This document shows positions 12,044 through 23,838 of a stretch of 64,000 nucleotides of DNA, one piece after another. The first letter of the stretch is position 1. The number at the start of each line of letters is the position of its first letter. The stretch is from contig NC_081409.1 of the NCBI RefSeq assembly GCF_030272615.1, forward strand, positions 914,860,340 to 914,924,339, in the 5' to 3' direction. The translations under genes and the position numbers were made by a program. This DNA comes from Cryptomeria japonica (taxonomy: Eukaryota; Streptophyta; Pinopsida; Cupressales; Cupressaceae). The notes below the pieces were generated by a model. That model did no database searches, was not told the origin of the DNA, and saw only the letters and a list, made by a program, of their open reading frames with translations.

Positions 12044-15000
12044 ATGCCCAATAGACTAAATAAGGACAAAAATAAAAAGATACAGAGTGACGAATGGGAA
12101 GTGGCACAAGCCGCGTTGAATCTCAGACAACAGATAGAACGAAGGCGTAGGCTAAGGCAGCTTGCCGAGGGACGACCGGCCGAAGGGTTGCCCGAAGGGA
12201 ACCCAGGAGGTGTCACGGAGGTTGCGGAGGCAGAGATAGACGGAGAGAACTACACTGTCTACACTGTTGTAGGGCTGCCAGAAGGAGTCACGGAGGGTGC
12301 CGAAGGAGAACTCTACAGTTCGCCAGAATACCACCGTAGGGTAAGGAGCCGCGAAGAGTTGGTGGAACAAACAAGGCAAAGTCTAAACCTGATCGACGCT
12401 ACCAGAGACTTGCTAAAGAATTTTTCCATTTCAGAGGACAACCGGAGGGAGACAACCAATCGGAGGGAGACACCGGAAGGTGACGGTACGACCGAAGGTG
12501 CCGAGGGAGCACAAGGGTACCGTATGGGAGGCAATTTGTTTGGTTCGGTGTCAGCAACTTTTTCCGGAGGACCCACGAGTGGAGGTTCAGTTGCAGGAGG
12601 CGGAGGATCACCAGGTACAAGCACACAAGGAATTAGAGGAGAGAGACCCAGCGGAGGGATGGCGAGTAAACAAAAATTGCGAAAGTTCATAGGGGAGGGC
12701 AAGGAAGACCCCTTACGACATTGCCGTACATGTGAAACCATTTGGTCCGCCAACGGAGTAACAGACCAGGATGACTGGGTACAGCAGTTCCCAGCCACGT
12801 TACGAGGAGTTGCCATAGATTGGTACTCCGATGTGGACAAGCAAAAAGTGGTCGCGTGGGCCAATCTACAGAAGGAATTCACGGGGGAGTTTCGGTTGCT
12901 CTGTGATGATAATGAAATTGTAACGGAGATATACAGTACCAAACAAGGTACCAGGGAGACAGTACGGGCATACAGTTGGAGGCTGAAAGAACTCTTGGGT
13001 AAAATGGAAAGCCAACCCGCAGATGGATTGAAGAAACGATGGTTCGTTGAAGGGTTGAAATCCTCCCTATGGAGGAAGATGAAAATTGTACCCCCAACGT
13101 CATATGACGACGCTTATAATAGGGCGATGGACCTGGAGAGCGAACACAAAACATCAAAGAAGAAGAAAAGTAATAAATCCTCATCCGAGGACAATGACTC
13201 TTCACAGGAAAGCAGCAGCGACGACGAGGCTGGCAAACGGGTGCAAGCGCTCCAGAAAGACATGGAGCGAATGAGAAAGGAATTCAAAATAATGAGAAGC
13301 AATGGTCGGAACGAAGGGGACATATGGTGCACTGAGTGCAAAGAGGAAGGGCACACAAAGGGTACTTGCCAAAAGAAGGCATTCTGTGAGATTTGCCAAG
13401 TGATGGGACACTCCACCAAGGAGTGCCCATACAACATGAAAACCCGAGGTACGCAAATGAACCAGGTCCTGTTCACGGAGCAGGCCACAACATCCGCACT
13501 AGCGGGTACCGGCCAACATACTAACACAATGGCATCATTTGGAGGATACCGGGACAACAGACGCGGCGGCGGAAGGAATAGCAACAATACCAATAACGGA
13601 AGTTGTATCCAGTATGACGCCAAGGGCCGGCCAATTATCCAATGTAGGGCCTGTAAGCAATGGGGGCACTTCGCTCGTGATTGCACGAAGGAAGCCACCC
13701 CTCAGCACCTCTGCCGTTGGTGTGGGCTAGGCGACCATGAGGATGCAAATTGCCCGCAGGAAGGGGTTAATCTCCTCAACATTGAGAAGGCTGACAAGAT
13801 TGGTGAGAAAGAAGTACTGGCGATCACCCGCGCTCAGACGAAAAAAGCCACTTATCCCGACCCTCGTATGGAGAAGGAGAGATTACGGGAGGCAAAGGCC
13901 AATATTGAACGTGAGATGACGGCCGAACGACGGGACAACGAGGTGGCGAGTACATCATTCCGTACGGAAGTGGAAAATAACATCATTAGGCAAATATTGC
14001 AGATGGAGGTGCCGATAAAGGTAAAAGACCTTCTAGACTCTATGCCACAATTGAGGACTGCCATCCTCACCAATGTGCAAAGCACCGCATTATCGAGTGC
14101 ACCACAGGTAGGGGTTCCCGCCACCGCATCGTCGAGTGCACCATAGGTAGGGTTTCCCGCCACTGCTACGAAGAGTACACTACAGGTGGAGGTTTCCATC
14201 AGCCCTTCGACTGACCCGATGTTACTAGCCGTGAGCAGTGGTAGACACCTAGCTGTGGTAGAAATGGGTATCCATGGGACCATTCTGAAGGACACCATTG
14301 TGGACGGGGGATCTGGGGTGAATGTACTACCAGAAGAAACATGGAAGCGGCTAGGGAAGCCCACCCTGTGGCCACCCACATTCAACCTGGTGGGAGCGGA
14401 CCAACACGGCATTAAGCCACTCGGCTTGTTGATGGCCCAGCAAGTGACGATTGGTATGCAACCATTCTTGTTAGATTTCGTGGTTATTCCTTCGAAGAAG
14501 AAAGGCTATGACGCCATCCTGGGGAGAGCGTGGTTGATCAACGCGAGGGTAAACCACAACTGGAAGAAAAATACACTTTCCATGGAGAAGGGAGGGCGGA
14601 AATATACCATTGACCTACACACCCAAGATGTTGGCGAAGAGCTCGCCTCTTCCGACTCGGACTCAGAGGACTCTAATAAAGGGGAAGGGGGTCCCGATGA
14701 AAGCAAGGGCAAGAACGCGATGGAGCCGAACAGTGAAGGGGTGCTCGAATTGGAGGGATGTTCTGAAGATGAGGTATGCTCACTTAACGGGCTCTTCCAC
14801 TGGCAAATGGAGGATTACGAAATGTTCCAAAGCTATAGGCTCGAAGTAGAGGAACCAGAGCAACCAACAGAGGTGTACCTGCCGGAATACAAAGAATATT
14901 GGAAGGGAGACGCCCCAAACCTTGGTGACGTAGATAATCCGAAGAGTGTTGGCAACGATTGGAAACCTGTATGGAAGACCGCAGTCTTCAAAATCTTTAT

Positions 15001-15337
15001 TATTATTCTTCTTCTTATGTATGGGAAGGAGGTCGTGGTCCCTGTAGAATTTGTGGTTCCAGGTCTTCCGATGGCCATTGAAAATAGACTTGCCACTAAT
15101 GGGCCCAAATTGAAACCCTACTACGCGAAGCGTGCAGGGGACTCGAGAGGCCGGACGGACACTCGAGAGCCCAAAGGGGGACCCGAGAGGATGGAAGGGG
15201 ACCTAAGAGGTCGGGCAAGCGACTCGAGAGGCACGGAACAAAAGCAGGAGACTTTTGGGCGAGGAAAACCGAGAAGGATGAAGAGTGATCCCAGAGACAA
15301 GGGGACTCGAGCCGAAGACTCTCTAGACAACTTTTAA
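12044..15337 (+). pseudogene. E2 gag-protease fusion, one internal TAG
   Basis: A single frame from ATG 12044 to the stop ending at 15337 is broken only by TAG at 14144. A capsid-type segment (DDWVQQFPATLRGVAIDWYS) is near residues 245-290. A Ser/Asp-rich linker follows, then four CCHC knuckles near residues 429, 447, 533 and 557 (CTECKEEGHTKGTC, CEICQVMGHSTKEC, CRACKQWGHFARDC, CRWCGLGDHEDANC). After the stop come IVDGGSGVNVLPEETW, the retropepsin-like active site of the DGGS type seen in plant Tat-like elements, and YDAILGRAWL. The stop lies in a short internal duplication whose other copy has CAG at the same place, so the ancestor was one ORF of about 1097 codons. Product: particle protein plus its maturation protease. 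Confidence 0.88.
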
Positions 15338-15369
15338 AAAAAATAAAAATAAAAAAATTGTGAAAAAAA

Positions 15370-15740
15370 ACCACCGTACGGGACCGTACGACAGATGATC
15401 GTACGATTGGAAGAAAGAAAGAAAGAAATGTACGGTCGTATGACAGACGACCGTACGATCAAAAATTTATTAAAAAAAAATTTGAAAAAAATCGCACGGT
15501 CGTATGACAGCGACCGTATGGTCAAAAAAAAAAAAGAAAGAAAAAGGGAAAATGGCCATCGTACGGTGGGACCAAGGTGACACCACCGTGCGGTGAAACC
15601 ACCAAGGTGACACCACCGTGCGGTGGAATCACCAACGGTGACACCACCGTGCGGTGGAATCACCAACGGTGACACCATCGTGCGGTGGAATCACTGACGG
15701 TGACACCATCGTGCGGTGGTCACATCGTGCGGTGGGAGCC
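15370..15740. repeat. E2 hairpin array (CGTACGG and CACCGTGCGGTG types)
   Basis: First come three palindromes built on ACGGTCGT...ACGACCGT (15374-15530). Then five or more tandem units of about 32 bp follow, each containing CCACCGTGCGGTGG, at 15580-15735. Each unit folds into a short GC-rich hairpin. No gene is visible. Confidence 0.85.
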
Positions 15741-17149
15741 ACCGAAGGTTGTTGCCGAGACATGAACCCACCACCGCACACCGCACAGCCCGACCACCGC
15801 ACAACACCGAATGCTGCCGCACAGCAAGGGATAAAGGAGGAGGAAGACGCACCGCACGACCCGATCAACACGCACAGCAAGGGTTATGCACACCAACGCA
15901 CAACAGCCGCAAAAGGAAAAAGAAAAAAAGAGACCAAGCCCGCACAATCCACACAGCCACGTAAGGGCAAAACGATCGCCACAGGTAGACCAAGCAGCCG
16001 CACGATTGGAGGTGCCAGTGCTGTTGTTGACCGGAGAAGGGTGTCGACCGCACGGGAAGGTGGCCGCACGATTGGAGGTGCCAGTGCTGTTGTTGACCGT
16101 ACAGGGAGGTTGTATGGCCGGGGTGCCATTGGGGACATTACAGTGCTAAAAAAAAACAAACAAAAAAAACGACGACCACCAGATTTAAAATGATTCGCTG
16201 GAGTTTGAAGCCAGGACACTGGAAATTCAGAGTGGAAAAGAAGGGTTTTTGGCATCTTAAAATATCACAGAAATGCTATGCGCCATGGACTTTCGTATGG
16301 TTCTGAGGGTTGTAAATTGGTGTTGGCGGCGGGGACGCTGCCCCTCGACCCAGCCCTGTACTGCGACATGGAGCGCACCTGGGGCGCTGCCCCAGGACCC
16401 CGCAAGGGGCGCTGCCCCTCGACCCCCAGTTTATTTTTGAGCTACAGAATACCATGGGAAGTGTTGTGGTTGTCCGTACTGTGCGAAAGAAGCCTGCAGC
16501 TAAGCATTGGCGGGGAAGCCATAAGCCTTAGAGGGAGACAGATTTGGAGGTTGGGAACAAACAGAGTTTGAGGGAAGGCATTGCAGGTCCGCGCAGTTGT
16601 ATGACACTAGGGAGTTATTCAGTTTAGTTTTTAGCCTTTGGGGAGTGTGATGGAGGATTTGAGGTGTCTCCTAGCATTTGTGCCAGCGGATTGTGGCCAC
16701 CTCCAGGCATGACTGGTACGCTTTGAGGAACTCGGAGTATGTCTCGGCTGGACGTGAGATTGCCTTGGTGGATGCATAGAGGGCTCGGGAGGAGCTGACC
16801 ACCAGGTTGGAGGCAATAGTCGTGTACCCAGGAGTTGGATGCCGAGAGAGCAGCACGGGTGGTTATCGAGGACAAATTGGCTAGGGAGACAGTATCAATT
16901 GAGTAGCAGTTGGTGGAAGCTGAGATTGAAAAACGTGTTTTGTAGACAAGTTTGGGTTAGGCACAGGAGGACTGTGATGGCAAAGGAAGCAATATTGGTG
17001 AAATCCGCACTTGAGCATCGGATGGTAGCAGAAAAGGGTTTTCAGGTGAGGACGCAGGAAGTGTATAAGATCCGGGCCCGACTGGCATCAGTAGTTTCTA
17101 CCGTTCATCTCTATTTTGTATTAAGTCGTCGGAGTTGACTTCTTTTCTT
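15741..17149 (+). other. E2 3' untranslated region
   Basis: A His/Pro/Arg-coding-looking but non-conserved stretch, a duplicated GATTGGAGGTGCCAGTGC block near 15999 and 16069, and a GGGGCGCTGCCCC palindromic repeat at 16331-16430. From 16381 onward it matches the E3 3' region. I see no convincing coding sequence. Confidence 0.6.
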
Positions 17150-17160
17150 GGGGGGGATGA
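17150..17160 (+). promoter_or_regulatory. E2 polypurine tract
   Basis: GGGGGGGATGA immediately precedes the 3' LTR. The E3 equivalent precedes 61076 on the minus strand. Confidence 0.75.
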
Positions 17161-17482
17161 TGTTGACGGGAATAATCATTATGTTATGTTGTTATATTAT
17201 GTTTATGTTGTCGTCGGTAATAATGAGTTACGGTGGTCAGTTAGTTAGCCAACGGGTAGGTAGTTGGAGTCGCGACGGTTGTGTCGTACCCCTTCGGGTA
17301 TTATATATTGTGTACCTTTTCTTCGAAGTATCATCATCATGATAGTCGTGTCAGATGTAATGTTATAAGCACTTATTGTACATGGACTGTGGAATTAATA
17401 CAGAGCTGGTTATTTAATATATTTCCATTATGTTCTGTGCATTTACTTTCTGCATTTAATCGTTTACCCGAGAGGGCAAACA
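17161..17482 (+). repeat. E2 3' LTR
   Basis: 322 bp, about 98% identical to 11171-11493. All six substitutions I count are transitions, as expected for methylated DNA. Confidence 0.93.
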
Positions 17483-17523
17483 AGGTGGAATGAAGAATGA
17501 GGGTCTAGCATTGATGAAACAAG

Positions 17524-17660
17524 GACTTACTATTTTTAGTAAGTCAGGGAATGACCATTCTGGTGTTATTGTCCTACTGAGTTCTCCATGTTTTGCCTCT
17601 GGACGCGATGATCATGCTTTTCTGAGCATTAATTCTTGACTTACTATTTTTAGTAAGTGA
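17524..17660. repeat. Two ACTTACTA/TAGTAAGT hairpins in the E1 LTR
   Basis: GACTTACTA, TTTT, TAGTAAGTC is a perfect 9 bp stem at 17524-17545, and a near-identical copy starts at 17638. A related hairpin occurs near 46617 in another LTR beginning TGTAATGT. Confidence 0.75.
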
Positions 17661-19336
17661 CTGTGTGGCACAATTCTATTTTTGGCAGTAGACAGGGTTC
17701 TGATTTTGCAGCAGTTCTGTGGGCGTCCGGGCTCAGTTTCATCCTGGTTGTGATAATAATCAGTACGGGAGTCATTTGCGACATAATTAAATATTATTTC
17801 CTTATCCTAAGGTTAATATTTAATTAATCTGTTTATTGGCTACTGGTTTATAAATTTGTGATTAATGCCTATTTTATCCTAAGTTTTGGTGAAATTCAGA
17901 TGTACTATGGGATGTAGAAATATTTTAGAAGAATATTATTTCACATTGCATCTCCATTATTTGCCTAAGTGTTTAACGTGGGTCCTCCCCCTTTTTGGGC
18001 GTGAGTTTTGACTTAGGAGAAAGTGGCGCTACATTTGGGTCCACATGTAGTGGAATGAAATTCAAATGCAAGGCGTGGAATTTGGAGGAATGGCATTTGA
18101 ATTCGAAGAGTGAAGTTATAAATAAGAGGCTTGGGCTCCCATTTGCACTATCTTTGAAAATTGCATCGTTATGCTGCTGGTTTGGCTACTGAAAATCTGA
18201 GCTTTGAAGTTGGCTTCCTAGCTGAGTCTCAGTTTCGTACTTGCAATAGAGTACCTAGCTGTGCCCTTGTGTTCCCATTGCAGATTGGTTAATGAGTTGC
18301 AGATTATGGAGTGATTGATGTTGGATTTGATTGTTTCTAGTTGCTGGTTGTGGGACTGCTGAAAGTGAAATTTGCTCATATCTCTTAACCAGGCGACTCC
18401 ATCCATCTGGGTACCGGCTCATCCTTCCTTCCATGCCATGGCGATACAATGTGTGAGTTTTTAGCATTTAAAACTAAGCAATGAATTTAATAGATAAAAT
18501 CGAAGTTCCTAGGCTAGGCGTGGGTTTTCTATTTTGCATTGGGATGCGTGCAAAATAAAAATGGGTTTGTTTGGGATGTGGCTTTGATTGGTTGTCATTG
18601 CATTTGATGTACGGTGGGATTGGGATTGATTTGAATCAATTCGGGTAAAAATTGAGTGAGTTATGAGTGTTTTGATGTTTCCATGGGCTACTGAAAACTG
18701 TACTTTCAGCTTGCAGATCAGTGTAACAGAAAATTACAGTCTTGCTGTAGAATTCTGCAATTATTCTCCTCATCTCATCTCAATATTGTAAGGTTGTTTC
18801 AGTAGTACTGATCATCCTTTCTTTCTGTTTTCATTTGTAATTCCCACTGCATAAGTGGAAGAGGCTGGCTTGCCGCCTTCTAAGTTTTGTAATTTAGTTT
18901 TTGTATTCTGTCCTCCTGCTGAATAAGTGGTCGAGTGATAAGTTCAATACAACGGTCCTCCCGCTGAAATATGCGGTAGAGTGATAGTTTAATGTAGTGT
19001 CCTCCCGCTGAAATACGCGGTTGAGTGATTGAACTTTATTTTATTGTAATTTTCCTTTGGTCGGTTTACCACCAAGAGCTTTGGTTTCTATCCTGCTGGA
19101 TAAGCAGAAGGGGCTGGCTTGCCGCCCATGCATTGTAATTTTCAGTTTGATTATTATTGTTAACGATCCCCGGAACACCGTATGCTCTCACCTTCCCAGT
19201 TTGGGCTCTCGGTGAACAAAAGGTGGAAGGGTTCCCTTTCAGTTGTTTGGTTTATTCCTCTAACCTTAACGGGTTATTTGTTGTGGATGAATTGTTATTG
19301 GTCTAAAAATAAAAAAAAAATCAGTGGGATATTACA

Positions 19337-20760
19337 TTGGAGCCCAAAATTATAGTCCCGAGTCTGGAAATATCACTTGAAGGTCTGAAAACACTCAGAA
19401 AGTGATTGATTTTGGATATCAAAGTTGTGATAAAATTCTAATTTTCTGAGGACTGAGTCTGAATACGCCCTCCAATGTCTGAAAATACTCATAAAATGGT
19501 GTATTGAAGTCTGATTTTTTGATTCCTAAGTCTGAATACACCCTCTAAAAGTTTGAAAATGGCTTCAAAAAGTCTGAAGACACTGAAAATTATGAATATC
19601 AATGGCTGGAAGTGGTACAGCCATGTCACATGCTTGCATTTGAATTATTTTACCCTCCAAAACTCAGAAATGGTCACATCTGGGAACAACTGTGGCTGGG
19701 AGTGAAGTTTCAGTCTGAAAATAACTTGGTATACTCAGAAAAATATGAAAATTAGTGTTCGGAAGTATACTACAATTCTGAACGTGCTTGGAAAAGGGTG
19801 TGAAAAAGTCTGATTTTTTAGTTCTTAAAGTCCGAAGACACCTTTCCAAGGTCCAACAATGGCTGCCCAATGTCTGAAGACAACCTGCAACTTCAATAAA
19901 TCAGTCATTTAAACTTGTTGCAGTCATAGGAAACACTTGTATTTGATGGATCTTACCTTCTCAAAGTGAAGTTTGTCAAATCTGGGCACAAACAAAGGGG
20001 TTGGTAATGAATATCTAAGTCTAAAGACAAATCTGTAAGTGAAGTTTCAAACTTAGATCAGTAACGGAAGCTCCACCAAATGCCCAAAAAACTCATAAGG
20101 ATGATGCACAAGTGAAATTTCCCAAGGGTAGAGGTGGCTGGAAACGAAGAATAAGCATGAAGACAAAACCTGAAAATGGAGCTTCAGACTTTACACCAGC
20201 AATTGTGTACTTAGAAAATGCCTCCAAACCACTCTAAAATGACTTCCAAACAATATCGCCCAAGTGTGAAGATGGTTGGGAGTGAAAAGTTAAATTTGGA
20301 AATGCACACTTCAGTCAACAATTGAGGTCAAGCAGCACCCAACAATGGTGAAATAATGGCACCTCCCTATCATAAGTACTTAACTCCAAAAATGTGGAAA
20401 AATCTTCACTTTAGCCAAAATCGCCCAATCCAAATAGTGGCACCAAACTTAGAAAGCTCCAAATCGCTCCAAATCGCCAACAATGGTGGGTTGACCAGCC
20501 ACTTAAATCCCTGTAGTTTCTCCTCCAAATGGGGCACCAAGGCTGAACTAGACAAATCTGCAACTGCAACACTTCAAACGGTGTCCAATGGACACTTTGA
20601 TAAAAATCACCCAGCTGGAATCAACAAATCACCTTCAATCTGCCACTTAGCAATCACCATTAGCAAATCTATTATTATTTTGAATGCTGACTGGGCATAC
20701 TTTACATGTTTTTGCCTTGAAACTTCACCACACAAGCAATGTGGGATAAAATTTTTGCCT
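19337..20760. repeat. Degenerate GTCTGAA-rich repeat region
   Basis: The phrase GTCTGAA with small variants recurs every few tens of bases between 19355 and 20170, with no long open frame that looks real. It passes into the hairpin array at 20770. No gene recognised. Confidence 0.5.
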
Positions 20761-20769
20761 TTATAACAG

Positions 20770-21180
20770 CTTGGTGGAAAATTGCCCCATGTCTGGAAAA
20801 AAATCATCATTAAAAAAGTTTTCATAAATCATCTTGATTGCCACTTGAGGAAAATCGACCCCCATTTGGATAAAAATCCATTAAACTTGTTCACAAATTG
20901 TCCTGGGGAAAATCGATCTTCATTAGGAAATTTTTTTTCATCCAGATCAAAGTTATTTGTATTCCAAGGGAAAATCGAGGGTCATCAGGATAATTTCCCA
21001 TACTTAGTCAAAATTTTAGCCTCCTGGTGGAAAATTGCCCTCCATTAGGAACTTGAATGGGGGAAAAACAGGGTCCATCAGGAATCCAGTGGAAATTCAC
21101 CTCCCATTAGGATTTTGAGTGGGGGAAAACCATGGGTCATCGGAAATGTGGGGGAAAAACACCTCCCATCAGGAATTTTG
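20770..21180. repeat. GGAAAATCGACC / TGGATAAAAATCCA hairpin array, copy A
   Basis: At least five units containing GGAAAATCGA or a close variant start near 20772, 20847, 20904, 20967 and 21022. Some units carry a TGGAT...ATCCA stem. The same array type with better units lies at 53924-54520, and the sequence after both arrays is homologous. Confidence 0.75.
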
Positions 21181-21549
21181 ACATTTCGACCCTTAGAACT
21201 TGGATTTTGATCAGGAGTTATACAATTTAACCACTCAAAATCATCTGGACACTTAGAATTTTCAATAAAATGTGTCAGGACTTAGGCAAATTTATCAAAA
21301 TTTGAGCAAAAAAAAATGGATTTCATCAAGATAAAGTGCACATTTGACTTGAATAACTTCCTAGGGGCAAGAAAGTAACTCCTGAAAGACCTCTTTGATG
21401 TTTATGCACCAAATATCACTGAGTTACCACACTTAGACGCATTTACGCTCAAATGTCAAGGCAAAATTAAAACTCAACACTTAGCAAGAATAAATCAAAT
21501 CCCTATGTCACATGATCCTATTCAAAATTCAAAAACCCTTTCATAAGCA

Positions 21550-22359
21550 TGTTGGCATATGGACACTCCAATGAGACATTGTGTGTGATTGAAGGTTTTG
21601 TCATTGATGGCAACCGTGCAATCCTATGGCACCGGCAAGACATTCTACCGGCAAAGCATTATTCAAGCAAGATAGTGCACCGGCATCAGCAAAACCACTT
21701 TACACCAGCACAAAAGAAAAGATGTATACCGGCACAAAGGGCGACAGGATTTTTGATATGTAATATTTTGATTATTCTTGCAAACCGACTTGGCAAATTG
21801 TAAAATGACTCTTGTATATAAAAGAGACTATTATAGACATTTGTAGGGATAGGTATGCGAGCATAAAGAAAATGATTAGACAGACCTAATGTGCGAATTA
21901 TAGGTCAAGGGTATATGTAAAGAACAGAGCAAGAACCGGTACTGAATCTGACATTGGAGATGCTATTATAAAGCAGTACAGATCATTGGATTAGTTTAAT
22001 CCTTATTGTAAGTCAGTGTGACTTCTCATTGAGCAGTGTGCTCTAGGCAATTGGCCTTCCTGCATGTGCAGGCCCCTATTGTAAGTAATATTCTCTTATT
22101 GGCCAGTAAGTGAATATTGTGGGTCACAAATCCCACCGAGGTTTTTCCCACACCAAGTTTCCTCGTTAAACATCTTGTGTTATGGTGTTCTTTTCATGTG
22201 GATGTTTTTGATTCTGTTTACTACATTAATTCTTGCATACCAGTACACTGTTACTTTATGTTCTGCATGTTTTGTCTTAAGAAAATTATCCTACCGGTCA
22301 GATACTGATTCACACCCCCCCCCCCCCTCCCCCTCTTAGTATCTGTGGGAACCCTAACA
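21550..22359 (+). repeat. E4 5' LTR
   Basis: 810 bp. TATA box TATATAAAAG is at 21815-21824. Several CACCGGCA/ACCGGCA motifs lie near 21630-21735, and a poly-C run near 22314-22326. It ends CCCTAACA. Confidence 0.92.
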
Positions 22360-22360
22360 A

Positions 22361-22373
22361 TTGGTATCAGAGC
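22361..22373 (+). promoter_or_regulatory. E4 primer-binding site (initiator tRNA-Met)
   Basis: TGGTATCAGAGC follows the LTR end with a one-base gap. Confidence 0.88.
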
Positions 22374-22430
22374 TTGGTCCTCTATTTTCAGTAGCCTAAC
22401 AGCTTGAGGAAGATCTTGACACCGGTAAAA

Positions 22431-23563
22431 ATGGAAAATCTAATGAAGCAACTTGAAGGAGCTCTTACTGACTATGATGCAGAGAAGTTGAAAAATATCA
22501 AATTAGAAGATGATTTAAAAGCAGCTTAGGATATCATTCAGGCACTTCAAGAAAATCTTACTGTTACAAGAAATAAGAGAAGAGAACTTTGTGAAAAATT
22601 GCAAAATGAGAATGATGAAAAGGAATCACTTAATGATATGATAAGCAAGTTGAAACAAGAGATCATGACAACAAAAAATGAAATGCAGGATATGACTATG
22701 AGATTTTGCAAAGAGATTGAGGACAGAAAGAAGAATGAAGAAGAATTGACCAAAAGACTAAGTGATGCAGCAAATGAGAACACAAGACTTAGCTATGAAA
22801 ATGACATGTTGAAGGCAGATCTGATGCATATTAGAATGACTCGAATGAACTAATGAGACAAAAAGAAATCTTGGAAAGGGAATTGGAAATTGCAAATCAA
22901 CACAAAGAAAAATTCAAGAAAAACTCAGAAGAACTTGGTACCTTATTGAAGAATCAAAAACCCAAAGGTGACACTTCTGGAATTGGATTTGAAGCTAGAG
23001 AAAGCTTCGGTACTGCAAATACTCAGGATCATAGCAAACTGGTAAGACCTCCTAATACTTATAAATTCAATGGAAAATGCTTTAACTATAATAAATATGG
23101 TCATAGGGCAAATGAATATAGATCTAGGAATTATCAGAATATCAATCCTCCCACCGGTCAATGCTCCAAATGCAACAAAGTTGGTCATAACTCTGAAAAC
23201 TGCAGAATGAATGTAAGATGTTATGTTTGTGGAAGATTTGGACATTTATCAAATCAATGTAGAACACAAACTGGCATAGGTTATGGGAAAGCTATTTAGA
23301 AAAATAATGTAATTTGTTATGCATGTAACAAGATTGGTTATATTGCTAAATTTTGTAGAAGTAAAGGTACACCGGTAGACAACAAAAGTACTAGCTTGAA
23401 AGGTAAAGAAAAGGTTGAAGAGGTTAAGCAAGAATTCTCAAAGCAATGGATTAGAAAAGCTGATCTAAATATTGGGAATACTCCTCCACCAGTAGAACCA
23501 ACAAATGCTCCACCGGCAGGACAGAGCAGTGCTCCACCGGCAGGAAGTTCTTCATCTAATTGA
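22431..23563 (+). pseudogene. E4 gag-like protein: coiled coil plus CCHC knuckles, broken
   Basis: From ATG 22431 the frame encodes a Glu/Lys/Leu-rich coiled coil (about 22431-22940), with TAG at 22527 and a frameshift near 22850. After that, CCHC knuckles appear near 23071-23260: a decayed CFNYNKYGHRANEY, then CSKCNKVGHNSENC and CYVCGRFGHLSNQC. A stop at 23297 is followed by CYACNKIGYIAKFC. A Pro/Ala/Ser tail ends near 23563. I see no classical capsid domain; the coiled coil seems to stand in its place. Likely role: RNA binding and particle assembly (inference from knuckles and position). Confidence 0.75.
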
Positions 23564-23719
23564 AGAAAATTATCTTGAGGGTTTGGCAATCTAATGACAC
23601 ATGTGCTATTATTCCCTCGGTTAGAGAAAAGAAGTTGAAAATCATTTATTACCGGCAAATAAAGTTAAGTGAATACATTACCGGCATGCAATTAATGTGG
23701 TAGGTAGGGAAAAAGACTT

Positions 23720-23727
23720 TATAAAAT
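23720..23727 (+). promoter_or_regulatory. TATA-like box upstream of the E4 second ORF
   Basis: TATAAAAT lies about 120 bp before the ATG at 23839, between the two genes. It could give the second ORF its own transcript. Sequence context only. Confidence 0.35.
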
Positions 23728-23838
23728 AAGGTTTTGGCTCCATTTCATTTTACTGTGATTTCAAAATTTTAGAGAGCGCGAAGATTTCCGAGCTAAGGCA
23801 TTTCGAGCAAGAAGCAAGCACACTCCAAGCAATCATTC

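Larger units (their letters stand above)
11171..17482 (+). mobile_element. E2: LTR retrotransposon with gag and protease only
   Basis: The target duplication is AGGTG at 11166-11170 and 17483-17487. The LTRs are TGTTGACGGG...GGGCAAACA, 323 and 322 bp, differing by six transitions and one single-base indel, about 98% identical. Between them are a primer site, a leader ORF, gag fused in frame to an aspartic protease, a long hairpin-repeat region, and a purine tract. I find no RT, RNase H or integrase, so it should depend on enzymes from a partner element, in the style of TR-GAG elements. Confidence 0.92.
1..19336 (+). mobile_element. E1: Ty3/Gypsy LTR retrotransposon with nested insertions
   Basis: The internal part runs from the primer site at 4584 to the purine tract before 11099. 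The order gag, protease, RT, RNase H, integrase, chromodomain-like tail is the Ty3/Gypsy order. The 5' LTR starts upstream of the window: only its last ~656 bp are present, at 1-315 and 4242-4582. The 3' LTR is 11099-11170 plus 17488-19336, about 1.92 kb once the nested element is removed. The two LTRs differ by a few percent in the shared part by eye, more than the LTRs of the nested E2, as expected for the older host element. The target duplication cannot be checked because the left end is missing. Confidence 0.9.
11099..19336 (+). repeat. E1 3' LTR, interrupted by E2
   Basis: It starts TGTAATGTCCCC at 11099 and ends TTACA at 19336. E2 sits between the 11166-11170 and 17483-17487 copies of AGGTG. 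Net length is about 1.92 kb. The stretch 18680-19336 matches the 5' LTR remnant. Two short hairpins with the stem GACTTACTA lie near 17524 and 17638. Confidence 0.9.

Noticed and set aside
12313-13698. Long minus-strand open frames opposite E2 gag, and the plus-strand equivalents over E3 gag at 61868-63460
   Set aside because: Shadows of the gag frame; no domain is seen on the opposite strand.
22314-22333. Poly-C run as an assembly artefact
   Set aside because: A matching C-rich tract lies at the same place in the 3' LTR near 27200, so it is part of the element, though its length is unreliable.
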